Origin: an uncultured Chitinophagales bacterium
GTDB lineage: Bacteria > Bacteroidota > Bacteroidia > Chitinophagales > JAHDHT01
NCBI GenBank assembly: GCA_938023075.1
Contig: CALHDG010000056.1
Location: 1-62,518 of the forward strand
Length of the DNA stretch: 62,518 bases
Direction of reading: 5' to 3'
Shown: positions 44,489-53,352 of the stretch, piece by piece
How positions within the stretch are numbered: the stretch's first letter is position 1
Layout: each line of letters starts with the position of its first letter
The notes under the pieces: model-generated
Told to the model about the DNA's origin: nothing
The model's database searches: none
What the model saw: the letters and a program-made list of their open reading frames with translations, nothing else
Made by a program: the position numbers and the translations under genes

Positions 44489-44581
44489 CCGTCATCCCTC
44501 TGAGAATATCTTTGTATAGTAAGTATACATAGTATAATGACGAGCTAAACTTAGTAATTTAAGCACTATATCGGCAACTTT

Positions 44582-45637
44582 TTAGTCATCCCAAAGCCAT
44601 GGTCTTCTTTTTTCTATAAACGGCAATGGACGAACGTAGCCAAAACCTAGTGTATCTTTGGTGTAAGCCTTTCCAATGGGGGTATTGATATTTTTACGAA
44701 TTTCAAGGTGCAGATGTGCTGGAAAATGTCCGTTAGCATCACCAATAGTACCAATTTGCTGACCACGCAATACTTCTTGTCCTTCACTTACCATTAATTG
44801 ATCTAAATGTGCGTATAACGATTCAATAAAACGAGGTTTTTCATAAGTGCCAATGTTGTGAATAATACGCACAATGTTTCCCCAACTGCCCTTATTCATT
44901 TTCGACCAATACACCGCTCCGTCGGCAATGGCATAAACCGGATCGCCTAAGTCACTATTTCCGCCACCGTGCCCATTCCAATCTTCACCAAGGTGATTGT
45001 TGTTGCCAAAAATTTGAGCAATATAATAGCCGTTTCCATTTGGTGCTCCAACCGGCATATCAAAACCGTCAACCGGGCGGCAACGGCTTAATAAAGCCAG
45101 TGAAGCAGGATTAAACCGCCTTGAATATGCATCGGTAATTTGAAAAGTAAATCCATTGGGATATGCCGTAATGATAGAGTCGGGTACCGTTTCTATATCA
45201 CCATATTTTTGTTTCCATTTAGCATATTTTTGTTGATATTCTTTATCATACAATGAAAAATCAACCGAAGATTTTTGTTGTTGCTTTTTTTGCTGTTGCT
45301 GTTTTTTTTGTTGTTGTTGAATGCGTTGTTGTTCTTCAATCTCCCAACTAGTTGGTTCTATCGATTGAAAACCGGATTGCATCACTTTGGTCGGCAATTG
45401 TCGTTCTTTTTTTGCCTCAACAGATCCCATAATCAGGGTATTTTCTTTTATTGGTTGTTTAATACCAATTAATTTGTTGGGTACTTTTGTTGAAATGGCT
45501 CTTGGAACGTGCGCATATGGATTTACCGGTTTGCGCATATTAAATGCCAATATGCATAAAAGAACAATTGCTATTATGCTAATTAAAATATGTATGCTTT
45601 TATCAGAAGCCATCAATGGTTGTACAGTTATATTCAC
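44582..45637 (-). CDS. M23 family metallopeptidase (LytM-like)
   Basis: The protein has one N-terminal membrane helix (about residues 15-31, IHILISIIAIVLLCILAF), a low-complexity Gln/Lys linker (about 100-125) and a C-terminal M23 domain. The zinc ligands are in HLGEDWN (His and Asp, near 215) and HLHLEIR (near 307), with the AHLDQLMVSEGQEVLRGQQIGTIGDANG core between. It should cut peptidoglycan cross-bridges from a membrane anchor, unless it is a non-enzymatic activator. The GTG at 45637 overlaps the hutH stop by 4 bp; an ATG at 45613 is an alternative start. Confidence 0.88.
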   Translation of the reverse strand: MNITVQPLMASDKSIHILISIIAIVLLCILAFNMRKPVNPYAHVPRAISTKVPNKLIGIKQPIKENTLIMGSVEAKKERQLPTKVMQSGFQSIEPTSWEIEEQQRIQQQQKKQQQQKKQQQKSSVDFSLYDKEYQQKYAKWKQKYGDIETVPDSIITAYPNGFTFQITDAYSRRFNPASLALLSRCRPVDGFDMPVGAPNGNGYYIAQIFGNNNHLGEDWNGHGGGNSDLGDPVYAIADGAVYWSKMNKGSWGNIVRIIHNIGTYEKPRFIESLYAHLDQLMVSEGQEVLRGQQIGTIGDANGHFPAHLHLEIRKNINTPIGKAYTKDTLGFGYVRPLPFIEKRRPWLWDD

Positions 45638-47151
45638 GAGTAAATATGGTTGATGTGTAAATTGCTGATGAATTGGGTTGTTTTTACTATATCTTCTTGC
45701 AAAAGACGATCTTGCGTATTAAAAGACACAATTTTACGATAATCGTTTATTATTTTAGCAATTATCGGGCTACTTTTCTTATTTCCAAGATCATTTTCTC
45801 TAAAATGCAGGGCTTGAGCGGCAACCAAAAATTCAATTGCCAGTATATTTTTAACGTTTTCAATAATATCATAACATTGCGTGGCAGCATTTGCCCCCAT
45901 ACTAACATGGTCCTCTTGTCCATTGCTAGAGGTAATACTATCTACCGAAGCCGGGCTGCATAGTTGCTTATTGGCACTTACTAAAGCTGCCGCAGCATAT
46001 TGTGGCATCATTAAACCAGAATGCAAACCGGGCTGATGAATTAAAAATTCGGGCAAACCATGATGTCCATTTAAGAGTTTAAAAATTCTTCTTTCTGCAA
46101 TATTCCCAAGTTCGGCAACCGCAATTTTCAAAAAATCGAGATGTAAAGCTAAAGGTTGCCCATGAAAATTTCCACCTGAAAGAATTAAATCTTCATCAGG
46201 AAAGATCAATGGATTATCCGTAACGGCATTTATCTCATTTTCCACTATTTGTTGTACTTGATGGAATACATCAAAACTAGCACCGTGTACCTGTGGAATA
46301 CATCTGAAAGAATAAGGATCTTGAACTTGCGGTTTGTCCATTGCCGATAACTCGCTATCTTTTAAAATGGATAGAATGTTTTTGGCAACCACTTTTTGAC
46401 CAAATTGATTGCGAACATAGTGAATTAAATGATGAAACGGTTTAATAGATGCTCCATAAGCATCAATACTTATCGCGGCAATTAAATCAGACAATTGGGA
46501 AATATGATGAGCTTCATGTACACACCAAACCCCATAAGCACTCATAAATTGTGTTCCGTTTAAAAGCGCAATGCCTTCTTTTGACACCAATTGAAGTGGT
46601 TTCCAGTTGAGTTGTTGTAAAACATCTACTGACTTTATTTTGTTATTTTGATAATTAACCCAACCCTCACCAATTAACGGCAAGGCTAAATGTGCCAATG
46701 GAGCTAAATCGCCGGAGGCGCCTAATGAGCCATATTTATAAATAACCGGCAATACATTTGCGTTAAACATATCAATTAATCGTTGAACCGTTTCTAACCG
46801 CACACCGCTATGCCCATAAGCCATGTTTTTGGCTTTTAACATCAACATTAATTGTACTATTTCTGTAGGAATTTCATTACCTAAACCAACCGCATGCGAA
46901 AGTACCAAGTTAGTTTGTAACTGAGCAATTTGATCATTAGGTATTTTAACTTTACATAACGATCCAAAACCGGTGTTAATCCCATAAAAAGTTTCGGCTG
47001 TATTTTGTAATCGTTTTTCAAGATAGGTACGGCAGTTTTTAATTTTACTTGTTGCTTCTTCCGCTAGGTTTAATTGAGTATGTCTATTTAGTAAATGCAT
47101 CGCATCATCTATACTTAAAAAATTAGACGATATTGTATGGTTTTTACTCAT
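45634..47151 (-). CDS. hutH: Histidine ammonia-lyase
   Basis: The 505-residue enzyme (ATG 47151; the frame also allows TTG 47157) converts histidine to urocanate and ammonia. The autocatalytic MIO triad Ala-Ser-Gly lies in GSLGASGDLAPLAHLAL (about residues 145-147 from this start). Other family blocks are YGINTGFGSLCKV, YGHSGVRLETV, QDPYSFRCIPQVHGA and SSNGQEDHVSMGANAA. The remaining hut genes (hutU, hutI) are absent. It overlaps hisS at its start by 8 bp and the M23 gene at its end by 4 bp, so the three genes are translationally linked. Other MIO lyases are possible but the motif set favours histidine. Confidence 0.9.
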   Translation of the reverse strand: MSKNHTISSNFLSIDDAMHLLNRHTQLNLAEEATSKIKNCRTYLEKRLQNTAETFYGINTGFGSLCKVKIPNDQIAQLQTNLVLSHAVGLGNEIPTEIVQLMLMLKAKNMAYGHSGVRLETVQRLIDMFNANVLPVIYKYGSLGASGDLAPLAHLALPLIGEGWVNYQNNKIKSVDVLQQLNWKPLQLVSKEGIALLNGTQFMSAYGVWCVHEAHHISQLSDLIAAISIDAYGASIKPFHHLIHYVRNQFGQKVVAKNILSILKDSELSAMDKPQVQDPYSFRCIPQVHGASFDVFHQVQQIVENEINAVTDNPLIFPDEDLILSGGNFHGQPLALHLDFLKIAVAELGNIAERRIFKLLNGHHGLPEFLIHQPGLHSGLMMPQYAAAALVSANKQLCSPASVDSITSSNGQEDHVSMGANAATQCYDIIENVKNILAIEFLVAAQALHFRENDLGNKKSSPIIAKIINDYRKIVSFNTQDRLLQEDIVKTTQFISNLHINHIYS

Positions 47152-48514
47152 TGCCAATACTATCTTTTAAAATCGAAATAATGGTTTTGATATCGGCTTC
47201 TTGTTGTTCTCCATTTTGCATGTTTTTTAGGGTGAGTTTTCCACTTTCCAATTCGCGGCTGCCAGCCAAAATTACGAACGGTATGTTTTTATCATTCGCA
47301 TATTTCATTTGTTTTTTTAATTTGGCTTGCGTTGGATAAAATTCGGTTTTCAGACCAGTTTGTCGTAATTGAGTGGTTAATTGAAAAACCTGTTGTTCGG
47401 TTTCTTTATCAAAATTAATCAACAAAACTTGGGTAATATTTGTGTTTGATGTTGGAAAGAGGTTTTGATCTTTCATTACATCATAAATGCGATCTAATCC
47501 AAAAGAAATACCTACTCCTGAAACGCCGGGTAAACCAAAATTACCTGTTAAATTATCGTATCTGCCACCGCTTCCAAGGCTACCTGAAAAGCCTGCTGCT
47601 TTAATTTCAAAAATAGGACCGGTGTAATAATCTAAACCTCTTGCTAAAGTAGCATCAATTTTCACTTGTTGCTTGGTTTCATCATCTATTAAACTTAATA
47701 TTTTATTCAGCTCTTGTAAACCAACTTTACCTGTTTCGGTTTGCGCTAACTGTTTGGCAACTTCGCTATTTAAAAAATCAGACGAGTTGTTAGCAATAGC
47801 TTTTACTAAGTCAAAGGTTTTTGCGTTAAAACCAGCTTCATTTAACAGTTCAATTACTTTGTCAATTCCTATTTTGTCTAACTTATCTAAAATAACAGTA
47901 AACGAAGTTAGTTTATCTTGTTTGCCACTCAACTCCACCATAGCCACTAATAACTTCCGTGTGTTTAAATGAATGTTCATTTCAATACCCAATTGCTTAA
48001 ACACCTTAGCAAAAATTTGAATCAACTCCACTTCATTTAATAAACTATCACTCCCAAGTACATCCGCATCGCATTGCCAAAACTCGCGGTAACGTCCTTT
48101 TTGTGGGCGGTCTGCCCGCCAAACCGGTTGTATTTGATATCTTTTAAACGGAAATGTAAGCTCATTTTGGTGCATCACCACATAACGCGCTAACGGTACG
48201 GTTAAATCATAGCGTAAGCCTTTTTCACTAATGTTTGGTAATAGGCTTTTATAGTTTTTTTCTTCAAGATGCTGTTGCTCTGCTTTCTTCAAATAATCTC
48301 CAGAATTTAACACTTTAAACAACAGCTTATCGCTTTCTTCACCACCTTTTCCATTCAAAGTTGTTAAGTTTTCCATTACCGGTGTTTCTATTGGCATAAA
48401 ACCATATAGCTCAAAAACTGATTTAATGGTATTGATAATATATTGGCGTTTTTGAACTTGTTCTGGTCCAAAATCGCGCATTCCTTTGGGCAAGCTTACT
48501 TTAACTTTTGACAT
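47144..48514 (-). CDS. hisS: Histidyl-tRNA synthetase
   Basis: The 456-residue class II synthetase charges tRNA-His. Visible signatures are the KGMRDFGPEQ start, motif 1 around FMPIETPVMENLTTLNGKGGEESDKLLF, motif 2 in QIQPVWRADRPQKGRYREFWQCDADVLG, the histidine-specific LARGLDYYTGPIFEI, and motif 3 GVSGVGISFGLDRI. A C-terminal anticodon-binding domain follows (VLLINFDKETEQQVFQLTTQL). It leads a three-gene unit with hutH and the M23 gene and has a -7 box TATCTTTG 18 bp upstream. Confidence 0.97.
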   Translation of the reverse strand: MSKVKVSLPKGMRDFGPEQVQKRQYIINTIKSVFELYGFMPIETPVMENLTTLNGKGGEESDKLLFKVLNSGDYLKKAEQQHLEEKNYKSLLPNISEKGLRYDLTVPLARYVVMHQNELTFPFKRYQIQPVWRADRPQKGRYREFWQCDADVLGSDSLLNEVELIQIFAKVFKQLGIEMNIHLNTRKLLVAMVELSGKQDKLTSFTVILDKLDKIGIDKVIELLNEAGFNAKTFDLVKAIANNSSDFLNSEVAKQLAQTETGKVGLQELNKILSLIDDETKQQVKIDATLARGLDYYTGPIFEIKAAGFSGSLGSGGRYDNLTGNFGLPGVSGVGISFGLDRIYDVMKDQNLFPTSNTNITQVLLINFDKETEQQVFQLTTQLRQTGLKTEFYPTQAKLKKQMKYANDKNIPFVILAGSRELESGKLTLKNMQNGEQQEADIKTIISILKDSIGNE

Positions 48515-48531
48515 CTTTTTTAATTGGTACG

Positions 48532-48539
48532 CAAAGATA
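48532..48539 (-). promoter_or_regulatory. -7 promoter box TATCTTTG for hisS
   Basis: Exact TAnnTTTG followed by C on the minus strand; transcription would start about 12 nt before the hisS ATG. Confidence 0.6.
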
Positions 48540-48553
48540 GGGATTTAGATTTG

Positions 48554-48630
48554 AAGTTAGATGCCAGATGCTAGAAGTCAGAGCCGAGATGTCAGATGCC
48601 AGAGTCGAGATGCCAGAACCGAGATATGAG
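48554..48630. repeat. Degenerate tandem repeat GAGATGCCAGA(A/G)(C/T)C
   Basis: About five imperfect copies of a ~14-bp unit (gatgccagatgctagaagtc, gccgagatgtcagat, gccagagtcgagat, gccagaaccgagat). The same unit occurs once at 44032-44054 (gaaccgagatgccagaggtc). It lies between the hisS promoter and the neighbouring gene end. Confidence 0.6.
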
Positions 48631-48634
48631 ATTT

Positions 48635-50062
48635 TTAGTTTTTAAAGATGTTATTTTCTATTTGATGTATGGTTTCCCAACTTAAATAAAAAAAGGACTC
48701 AAAAGTACTGTTGTGTATAGGTTTTAAATTTTTTGTTGAAATTGCTTTTTTTAAGGTTAGAATGCCTTTTGTTTGACTCTTTTTTTTCGTTGATTTTAAA
48801 TAGTACATAAACGAATTAAATAAATATTCCATCAACATATCGTTTTTTAAACAATAATGACTGAGTATTTCCAAAATTCTGAAAGTATATTGATGTGCAT
48901 ATATTTTAATTTTTACATATGGTTCAATAACATCCAATACCTTTTCAAATTGTTGGTTATATAAATAAGCCAATGCAATTTGTGTAACCGAAGTTGCAAT
49001 AAAGTGTTCAGATAAATCTTTTTTATTGACGTTTATAAAATGTTGATATTCTTTTGCAAATGAAAGTGCTTTTTCAAATTGTTCACTATTGTTGTAGGCG
49101 TTTTGCGGAAATAGAAATTGTAAAATATGTAGCCAATAACTCTCCTTCGAAACATCTTTATTTTTGTATTGACCAATTTGCTTCATTATTTTTTGATGTT
49201 CTTGAAAAAAACTTTGATAATTGCCGGTACTTAAAAAGCTGTTTAAATAATTGATGGAATCTACCAGATAAACAGAAAAATGGTTCTCAATAAAATGAGG
49301 ATACTGTTTAAACAATTCAAAAATTTTCTGAATGTAAAAATTTCTGCTTGTTGTATCATTTTCAAAACGGGCTAATTCTGATTTGGTAAAAAAAAAGATT
49401 CGTTTAGCATCATAAGGATAATCTTGTGGAAGTGCTTTTTGATGAAAAAAATTTATTTCTTTTAAATAGGCAGTAATCATTTCAATTTTTTCCTTATTTG
49501 GAATTGAAGATAAATGTATATCGCTTAGACTAGCGATGCTTTCAGAGCGGTTCAATTGTTTTAAATAGTATTTCCGTTTTTCAATGTATGTATTAAATTC
49601 TTCTGAAGTTATAGTATTGGATACATTACTGCTGTACAATTTTCGAATAATTACCGATAATTCGTAGCAAGTGGTATAATCTTCATATTTATTAGCAATT
49701 AGTAAAGTATTGTCAATTAAGTCTTTCGCCTTTTTTAAAAATCCCTTTTCTATTAGGATAGTAATAGTGTTGAGCGTGTTTCTTTTTTCAATTTCTGCAG
49801 AATGCCGTATACTATATTGAATCAAACTATCCATTACCTTTTGCCTTAAGTAATTTTTATTTTGGGTTAGATTGTTGATGTACTTTCTACCTTTAAATTT
49901 TTTTTGGAGTTCTTTATTATCGCATACATCAGTTTTATATAAATCTTCTAATAATTGAAGTAAATGAACTTCGTTGTTTTTTATTTTTCGTTTTACATAG
50001 CTTTTCTCCAATGAAGTAAGCGACCTTACTAAATTATGTACGAAATTTTTTGAGTTGTTCAT
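48635..50062 (-). CDS. Helical-repeat protein of unknown function
   Basis: The open frame runs to 50167, but the ATG at 50062 is a better start (MNNSKNFVHNLVRSLTSLEK), giving 475 residues. The opening NLVRSLTSLEKSYVKRKIKN recalls a Bacteroidota family of TPR-like proteins starting L-x-x-S-L-T-x-x-E-K-x-Y-x-K. The rest is alpha-helical with repeated helix pairs (AKDLIDNTLLIANKYEDY; FEKVLDVIEPYVKIKIYAHQ). It lacks a signal peptide and membrane helices, so it is probably cytosolic. Role unknown. Confidence 0.65.
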   Translation of the reverse strand: MNNSKNFVHNLVRSLTSLEKSYVKRKIKNNEVHLLQLLEDLYKTDVCDNKELQKKFKGRKYINNLTQNKNYLRQKVMDSLIQYSIRHSAEIEKRNTLNTITILIEKGFLKKAKDLIDNTLLIANKYEDYTTCYELSVIIRKLYSSNVSNTITSEEFNTYIEKRKYYLKQLNRSESIASLSDIHLSSIPNKEKIEMITAYLKEINFFHQKALPQDYPYDAKRIFFFTKSELARFENDTTSRNFYIQKIFELFKQYPHFIENHFSVYLVDSINYLNSFLSTGNYQSFFQEHQKIMKQIGQYKNKDVSKESYWLHILQFLFPQNAYNNSEQFEKALSFAKEYQHFINVNKKDLSEHFIATSVTQIALAYLYNQQFEKVLDVIEPYVKIKIYAHQYTFRILEILSHYCLKNDMLMEYLFNSFMYYLKSTKKKSQTKGILTLKKAISTKNLKPIHNSTFESFFYLSWETIHQIENNIFKN

Positions 50063-50322
50063 CTTAATATAGATAGTAGATAATTTAGGGAAGAAAACGT
50101 GATAATAAACATGCCTTAAACATAAATAAATTTTTGCAAAAAATAAGCATAAATAACACAATATCAATTGCTTACAAAATAATAAAGTGTATTTAATTTT
50201 TGTAAAGTTACGATATTTATCTCTTTATTTAGCTCAAAATACCTCATATTTGTAAAGCAAAAACAGCGAGATGCCCATTATTTAAACACGTATTTATCCT
50301 ATAATTACATTAATAACCAAAT

Positions 50323-51036
50323 ATGAACTTTTTTAAATTTTTGTACCTATGTTTATTTAATCTATTAGTAATTAGTAATCTGTTTAGTCAAGAAGATGCT
50401 GATTCTCTTACACTAGATTGCCAAGATTTACCGGAGCTGTTAATTACTGAAATTACAGATGATCGCTTTGTAAGTTACACGTGGGACTATAAGGGTGCTG
50501 CAAATTTTTATATATTAGAATATAAAGGAATTGACGATTGTGTACAATTAAATATTTCTGACCAAGACCCTGATGATACAACTCCGGGTGAGATAGACAA
50601 TGTTCCTACAGATCCACTCGGTATATTTTGCCCACCAGATGTTTGGACGGTAGTGCCTGTGCCAACTTTAAAGACTCAACTATCAAATTCAACTTCTAAT
50701 AAAAACGCTAATGAATTTAGTTTAAGTTTATTTTTGCCCTGTATACTTTTTGAATTTAGAATGAAAGTAGTTTGCAATAATGATACCTTGTATTCTAATG
50801 TTGTACCATATCTTTATTCTGATGGTAATTGCCCAGACTGTTTACCAGAAAGGACCATAATCAGCAATCATGAAACGGATATCACCATTCAGACAGGTAA
50901 TAGAATTACCTCTAATGTGGATGTAATGGCAAACGTTACTTATATAGCCGGTGAACGAATTGAACTAAAAAAAGGATTTTCTACCCAATCTGCATTTAAT
51001 TTCCATATAAAAACTGAATCATGCCCAACACCTTAA
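50323..51036 (+). CDS. Secreted protein with C-terminal 3-coathanger-stack-like repeat
   Basis: The 237-residue product has a signal peptide (LYLCLFNLLVISNLFS, about residues 6-21). The C-terminal ~55 residues (NHETDITIQTGNRITSNVDV then MANVTYIAGERIELKKGFST) match the pattern of a beta-stack module common at the end of Bacteroidota surface proteins, where V-x-A-G-x-x-I-x-L-x-x-G-F repeats. Several Cys pairs (LDCQDLP, DGNCPDCLPE) suggest disulfides. Specific function unknown. Confidence 0.6.
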   Translation: MNFFKFLYLCLFNLLVISNLFSQEDADSLTLDCQDLPELLITEITDDRFVSYTWDYKGAANFYILEYKGIDDCVQLNISDQDPDDTTPGEIDNVPTDPLGIFCPPDVWTVVPVPTLKTQLSNSTSNKNANEFSLSLFLPCILFEFRMKVVCNNDTLYSNVVPYLYSDGNCPDCLPERTIISNHETDITIQTGNRITSNVDVMANVTYIAGERIELKKGFSTQSAFNFHIKTESCPTP

Positions 51037-51211
51037 GTTCCCCTAAATCTATAAAAATATCCATACGTAGTCGTGTCATTAAACACTCACATTTATAAAA
51101 TGCCCAATTGCTTAAAAATTTCCCTAAACCAAAATAACCCCAAAACTAAAAATCGCCCTTTTTTTTAAATTACTATTGCTTTATAGGATAAGCATGTTCA
51201 TTCCAAAACTA

Positions 51212-51241
51212 AAACGGAAGGCGAACCACCGTCTTCCGTTT
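51212..51241 (+). terminator. Hairpin, probable terminator after the secreted protein
   Basis: The 9-bp stem AAACGGAAG pairs with CTTCCGTTT and is followed by a T/A-rich stretch. It lies 170 bp after the preceding stop and 22 bp before the LytTR start, so it could also regulate that gene. Confidence 0.6.
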
Positions 51242-51263
51242 ATTTAAATTAAAATTAAAAAAT

Positions 51264-51647
51264 ATGCAAAACGATACAATATGTTTGCACAAATCTAATA
51301 AACACGTTTGGTTGCCGCTTAAATCTTACAAAGCAAAAGTGCCGGTAAACAAAATAATACGATTAGAAGCACACTCCAACTACACCAGATTTTACGTTAA
51401 AGACCAACAAGATTTAATCATTGCCTCAAAAACATTAAAATATTATCAAGAAAAACTTGAAGATCAACAATTCATCAGACCACATCAGTCGCATTTGGTA
51501 AACCTGGCTTACATTGCAAATTACTCTACTCAAAATGGAGGTTGTTTAATATTAAAAGATCAAACCAAAATTGAGATTTCACGCCGGAAAAAAAGAGCCG
51601 TTTTGAATAAGCTGCTCATTTCGCCATTTCATAAAACACCTATTTAA
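51264..51647 (+). CDS. Orphan LytTR DNA-binding protein
   Basis: The 127-residue protein is nearly all LytTR domain: VPVNKIIRLEAHSNYTRFYV, IIASKTLKYYQEKLEDQQFI, RPHQSHLVNLAYI and LKDQTKIEISRRKKRAVLNKL. LytTR proteins bind paired direct repeats upstream of target genes and often control extracellular peptides, toxins or quorum-sensing loci. It lacks a receiver domain, so phosphorylation control is not expected through this protein. A 99-residue secreted or membrane protein gene follows 65 bp downstream, and a peptide-export locus lies 2 kb further on the same strand. Confidence 0.88.
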   Translation: MQNDTICLHKSNKHVWLPLKSYKAKVPVNKIIRLEAHSNYTRFYVKDQQDLIIASKTLKYYQEKLEDQQFIRPHQSHLVNLAYIANYSTQNGGCLILKDQTKIEISRRKKRAVLNKLLISPFHKTPI

Positions 51648-51712
51648 CATAAAAAAACATTTATTAACTTTATAAGTTTTCAAATATTAACTATAAATCT
51701 TAATTTTACCTT

Positions 51713-52012
51713 ATGAGAAACTTATGGTATATTATAATACTTTTTTCTTCTCTCAGCTTGGTCAGTTTTGATTCATCGAAAGATTCGTTGACTAAAAATG
51801 CTCAAAAAATTACTATGGACGCAGATAGCATACAACAACGCTACATTGAAATGTTAACAGAATTGAAAGAACGCGATAAAGCAAAAAAGGGTTTAACCTC
51901 TAAGGCTTTATCAACCATGCCAATTAAAAAACCTGAAGGAACACATTTTATTTTAAAAGCATTACCAGATAGTACTATACATTTTAAGCTACTACATAAA
52001 GATAAACCTTAA
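51713..52012 (+). CDS. Small exported protein of unknown function
   Basis: The 99-residue product opens with a hydrophobic segment (LWYIIILFSSLSLVSF, residues 4-19), a signal peptide or anchor. A charged helical region follows (IQQRYIEMLTELKERDKAKK) and a short C-terminal strand pattern (GTHFILKALPDSTIHFKLLH). No known family was recognised. It is close downstream of the LytTR gene and may be co-transcribed with it. Confidence 0.55.
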   Translation: MRNLWYIIILFSSLSLVSFDSSKDSLTKNAQKITMDADSIQQRYIEMLTELKERDKAKKGLTSKALSTMPIKKPEGTHFILKALPDSTIHFKLLHKDKP

Positions 52013-52062
52013 AAGCATTTTGAAAGATACAAATTTGTTAATTTGTACAATATTTTACACTT

Positions 52063-52251
52063 CTAATTAGTTTCTACAATTTTCACGTATCCCCCACTTA
52101 TTTTTTCGTCATAATTTTCGATTGCAACCAAAGAAACTGCTTTACCATTGAAGTGTACATTGGTAAAGAAATTTAAAAGTGGTCGTGGACCACTTTTAAA
52201 AAGATATGTAAGATAGAGTTGCCCGGAAATATGTACACTTGATTCGGTCAA
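52063..52251 (-). CDS. Doubtful 62-codon ORF, possible gene fragment
   Basis: The frame begins at TTG 52251. Its C-terminal two thirds reads protein-like (HFNGKAVSLVAIENYDEKI), but the coding DNA is crossed by a perfect 13-bp-stem hairpin (52172-52200) that encodes the SGPRPLL stretch. It may be the remnant of a gene interrupted by a terminator-like sequence. No homologue is recognised. Confidence 0.2.
   Translation of the reverse strand: MTESSVHISGQLYLTYLFKSGPRPLLNFFTNVHFNGKAVSLVAIENYDEKISGGYVKIVETN
52172..52200. terminator. Perfect 13-bp hairpin with GTG loop
   Basis: TTTAAAAGTGGTC and GACCACTTTTAAA pair perfectly around a GTG loop. The arms end in A/T runs on both strands, so it could terminate transcription in either direction, including the end of the LytTR/small-protein unit. 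Confidence 0.65.
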
Positions 52252-52253
52252 AG

Positions 52254-52284
52254 AAAAAGTAGCTCGTGGAGCTACTTTTTTCTT
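52254..52284 (+). terminator. Strong hairpin terminator with GTG loop
   Basis: AAAAAGTAGCTC and GAGCTACTTTTT pair perfectly around the same GTG loop as the hairpin 54 bp upstream. A T-rich tail (TTTTTTCTTTTT) follows on the plus strand. Confidence 0.85.
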
Positions 52285-52748
52285 TTTAAGGCGTTGCTTG
52301 TTATGGTGTTTTTAATAAAATTATGGCAGATTTTAAACCTCTGATTCAACAGCATTAACTTTTTAAAGTTAAAATATATTAAAGTTGCTAAAATCCTTAT
52401 AAATACCGGCTTATGTGAATATTAATTATGCAACTTTCATAAAAATCACTTAAATTTGATAAACAACAAAAGATATTTTAGATGAGAAACAACGTAATTA
52501 TATTAATAGAAATTGAGCCTGAATAGCTGCTCTTTTCTACATCAATTAACATTTATTTTTTTCAAATTATTTAATTTATTAATGCTCTTTATATTAAAGC
52601 TCTTCTCTTAAGGAGTTTAAAATAATTTTTTTTGTGTTAGTACGTAATATAGATGTATTTCTTTCTAAAGCAAACTTATTTAGGAACATTGATTAGTTTT
52701 TTGAGTTTACTTCCCTTTCCATAATGTTTTATTTGTTATGATGATAAT

Positions 52749-53023
52749 GGACAAGTTTATCTAAACAATAAAGTAGTTGACATTTTTTACTCAATTTTTC
52801 CAGTCTTTTTTTTAAGAGTATGTAACAATATACAAAGCAGTTTGACCATAGGGGGCGCAATTTTTGCGACCCTAAAATGCCTAAGACTCAATTACTGTTT
52901 AATAGCACACAGGCTTTAACTTAAAGGTAATTTTAGAAATCATGAATTTGTTTTGTGCCAGCACAAAAATTGGTCGCAAAAGTTACGACCGCTACTAAAG
53001 TGTCAACCACCTTTATAAACTTG
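52749..53023 (+). mobile_element. R3 repeat element, copy 2, with inverted ends
   Basis: The left end has ACAAGTTTATCTAAACAATA followed by AAGTAGTTGACA; the right end has TGTCAACCACC followed by TTTATAAACTTG, imperfect inverted repeats. The 190-bp core 52834-53023 aligns gap-free to 33434-33623. The left end is an uninterrupted version of the element end that is split by R2 and R4 at 13.2-13.56 kb. Confidence 0.75.
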
Positions 53024-53195
53024 TGTGATAATGTGACTAATTTCATATTAACACTTGCAGTATATAGCTAAAATATCTGCTATCAAATCAAATATTTATA
53101 TCTTAATTTGCTATTGAAACTTAAGATACTAAGTTTGTGAAACTTCATCTTTCATACATTCATATCAATCGATTAGTCAATTATTGTTTCGCTAT

Positions 53196-53352
53196 GGAAT
53201 GATGAAAAAATACATGTTCAAATTTTAGCAAAGAGATTTTTTGATATACAAGTTAAAAAACGCAGGCTTAGTGGTGCTAAGACGAGTATTTTTAATGAAG
53301 TAGATCGGAAAATCTCAAAAGTAAAAATTGACAGTTGTTTTTGAATTATTCC
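53196..53352 (+). mobile_element. R4 element, copy 3 (157 bp)
   Basis: This is the most diverged of the three R4 copies. It keeps GGAATGATGA at the left, the internal GATTTTTTGATA, TTAGTGG and GACGAG blocks in order, and ATTATTCC at the right. TAT flanks both sides (53193-53195 and 53353-53355), a 3-bp duplication as at copy 1. Confidence 0.6.

Noticed and set aside
45673-45963. 96-codon plus-strand ORF within hutH
   Set aside because: Antisense shadow; no promoter, motif or composition support.
48554-48630. Possible CRISPR-like repeats
   Set aside because: Units are about 14 bp, imperfect and contiguous with no spacers, so it is a simple tandem repeat.
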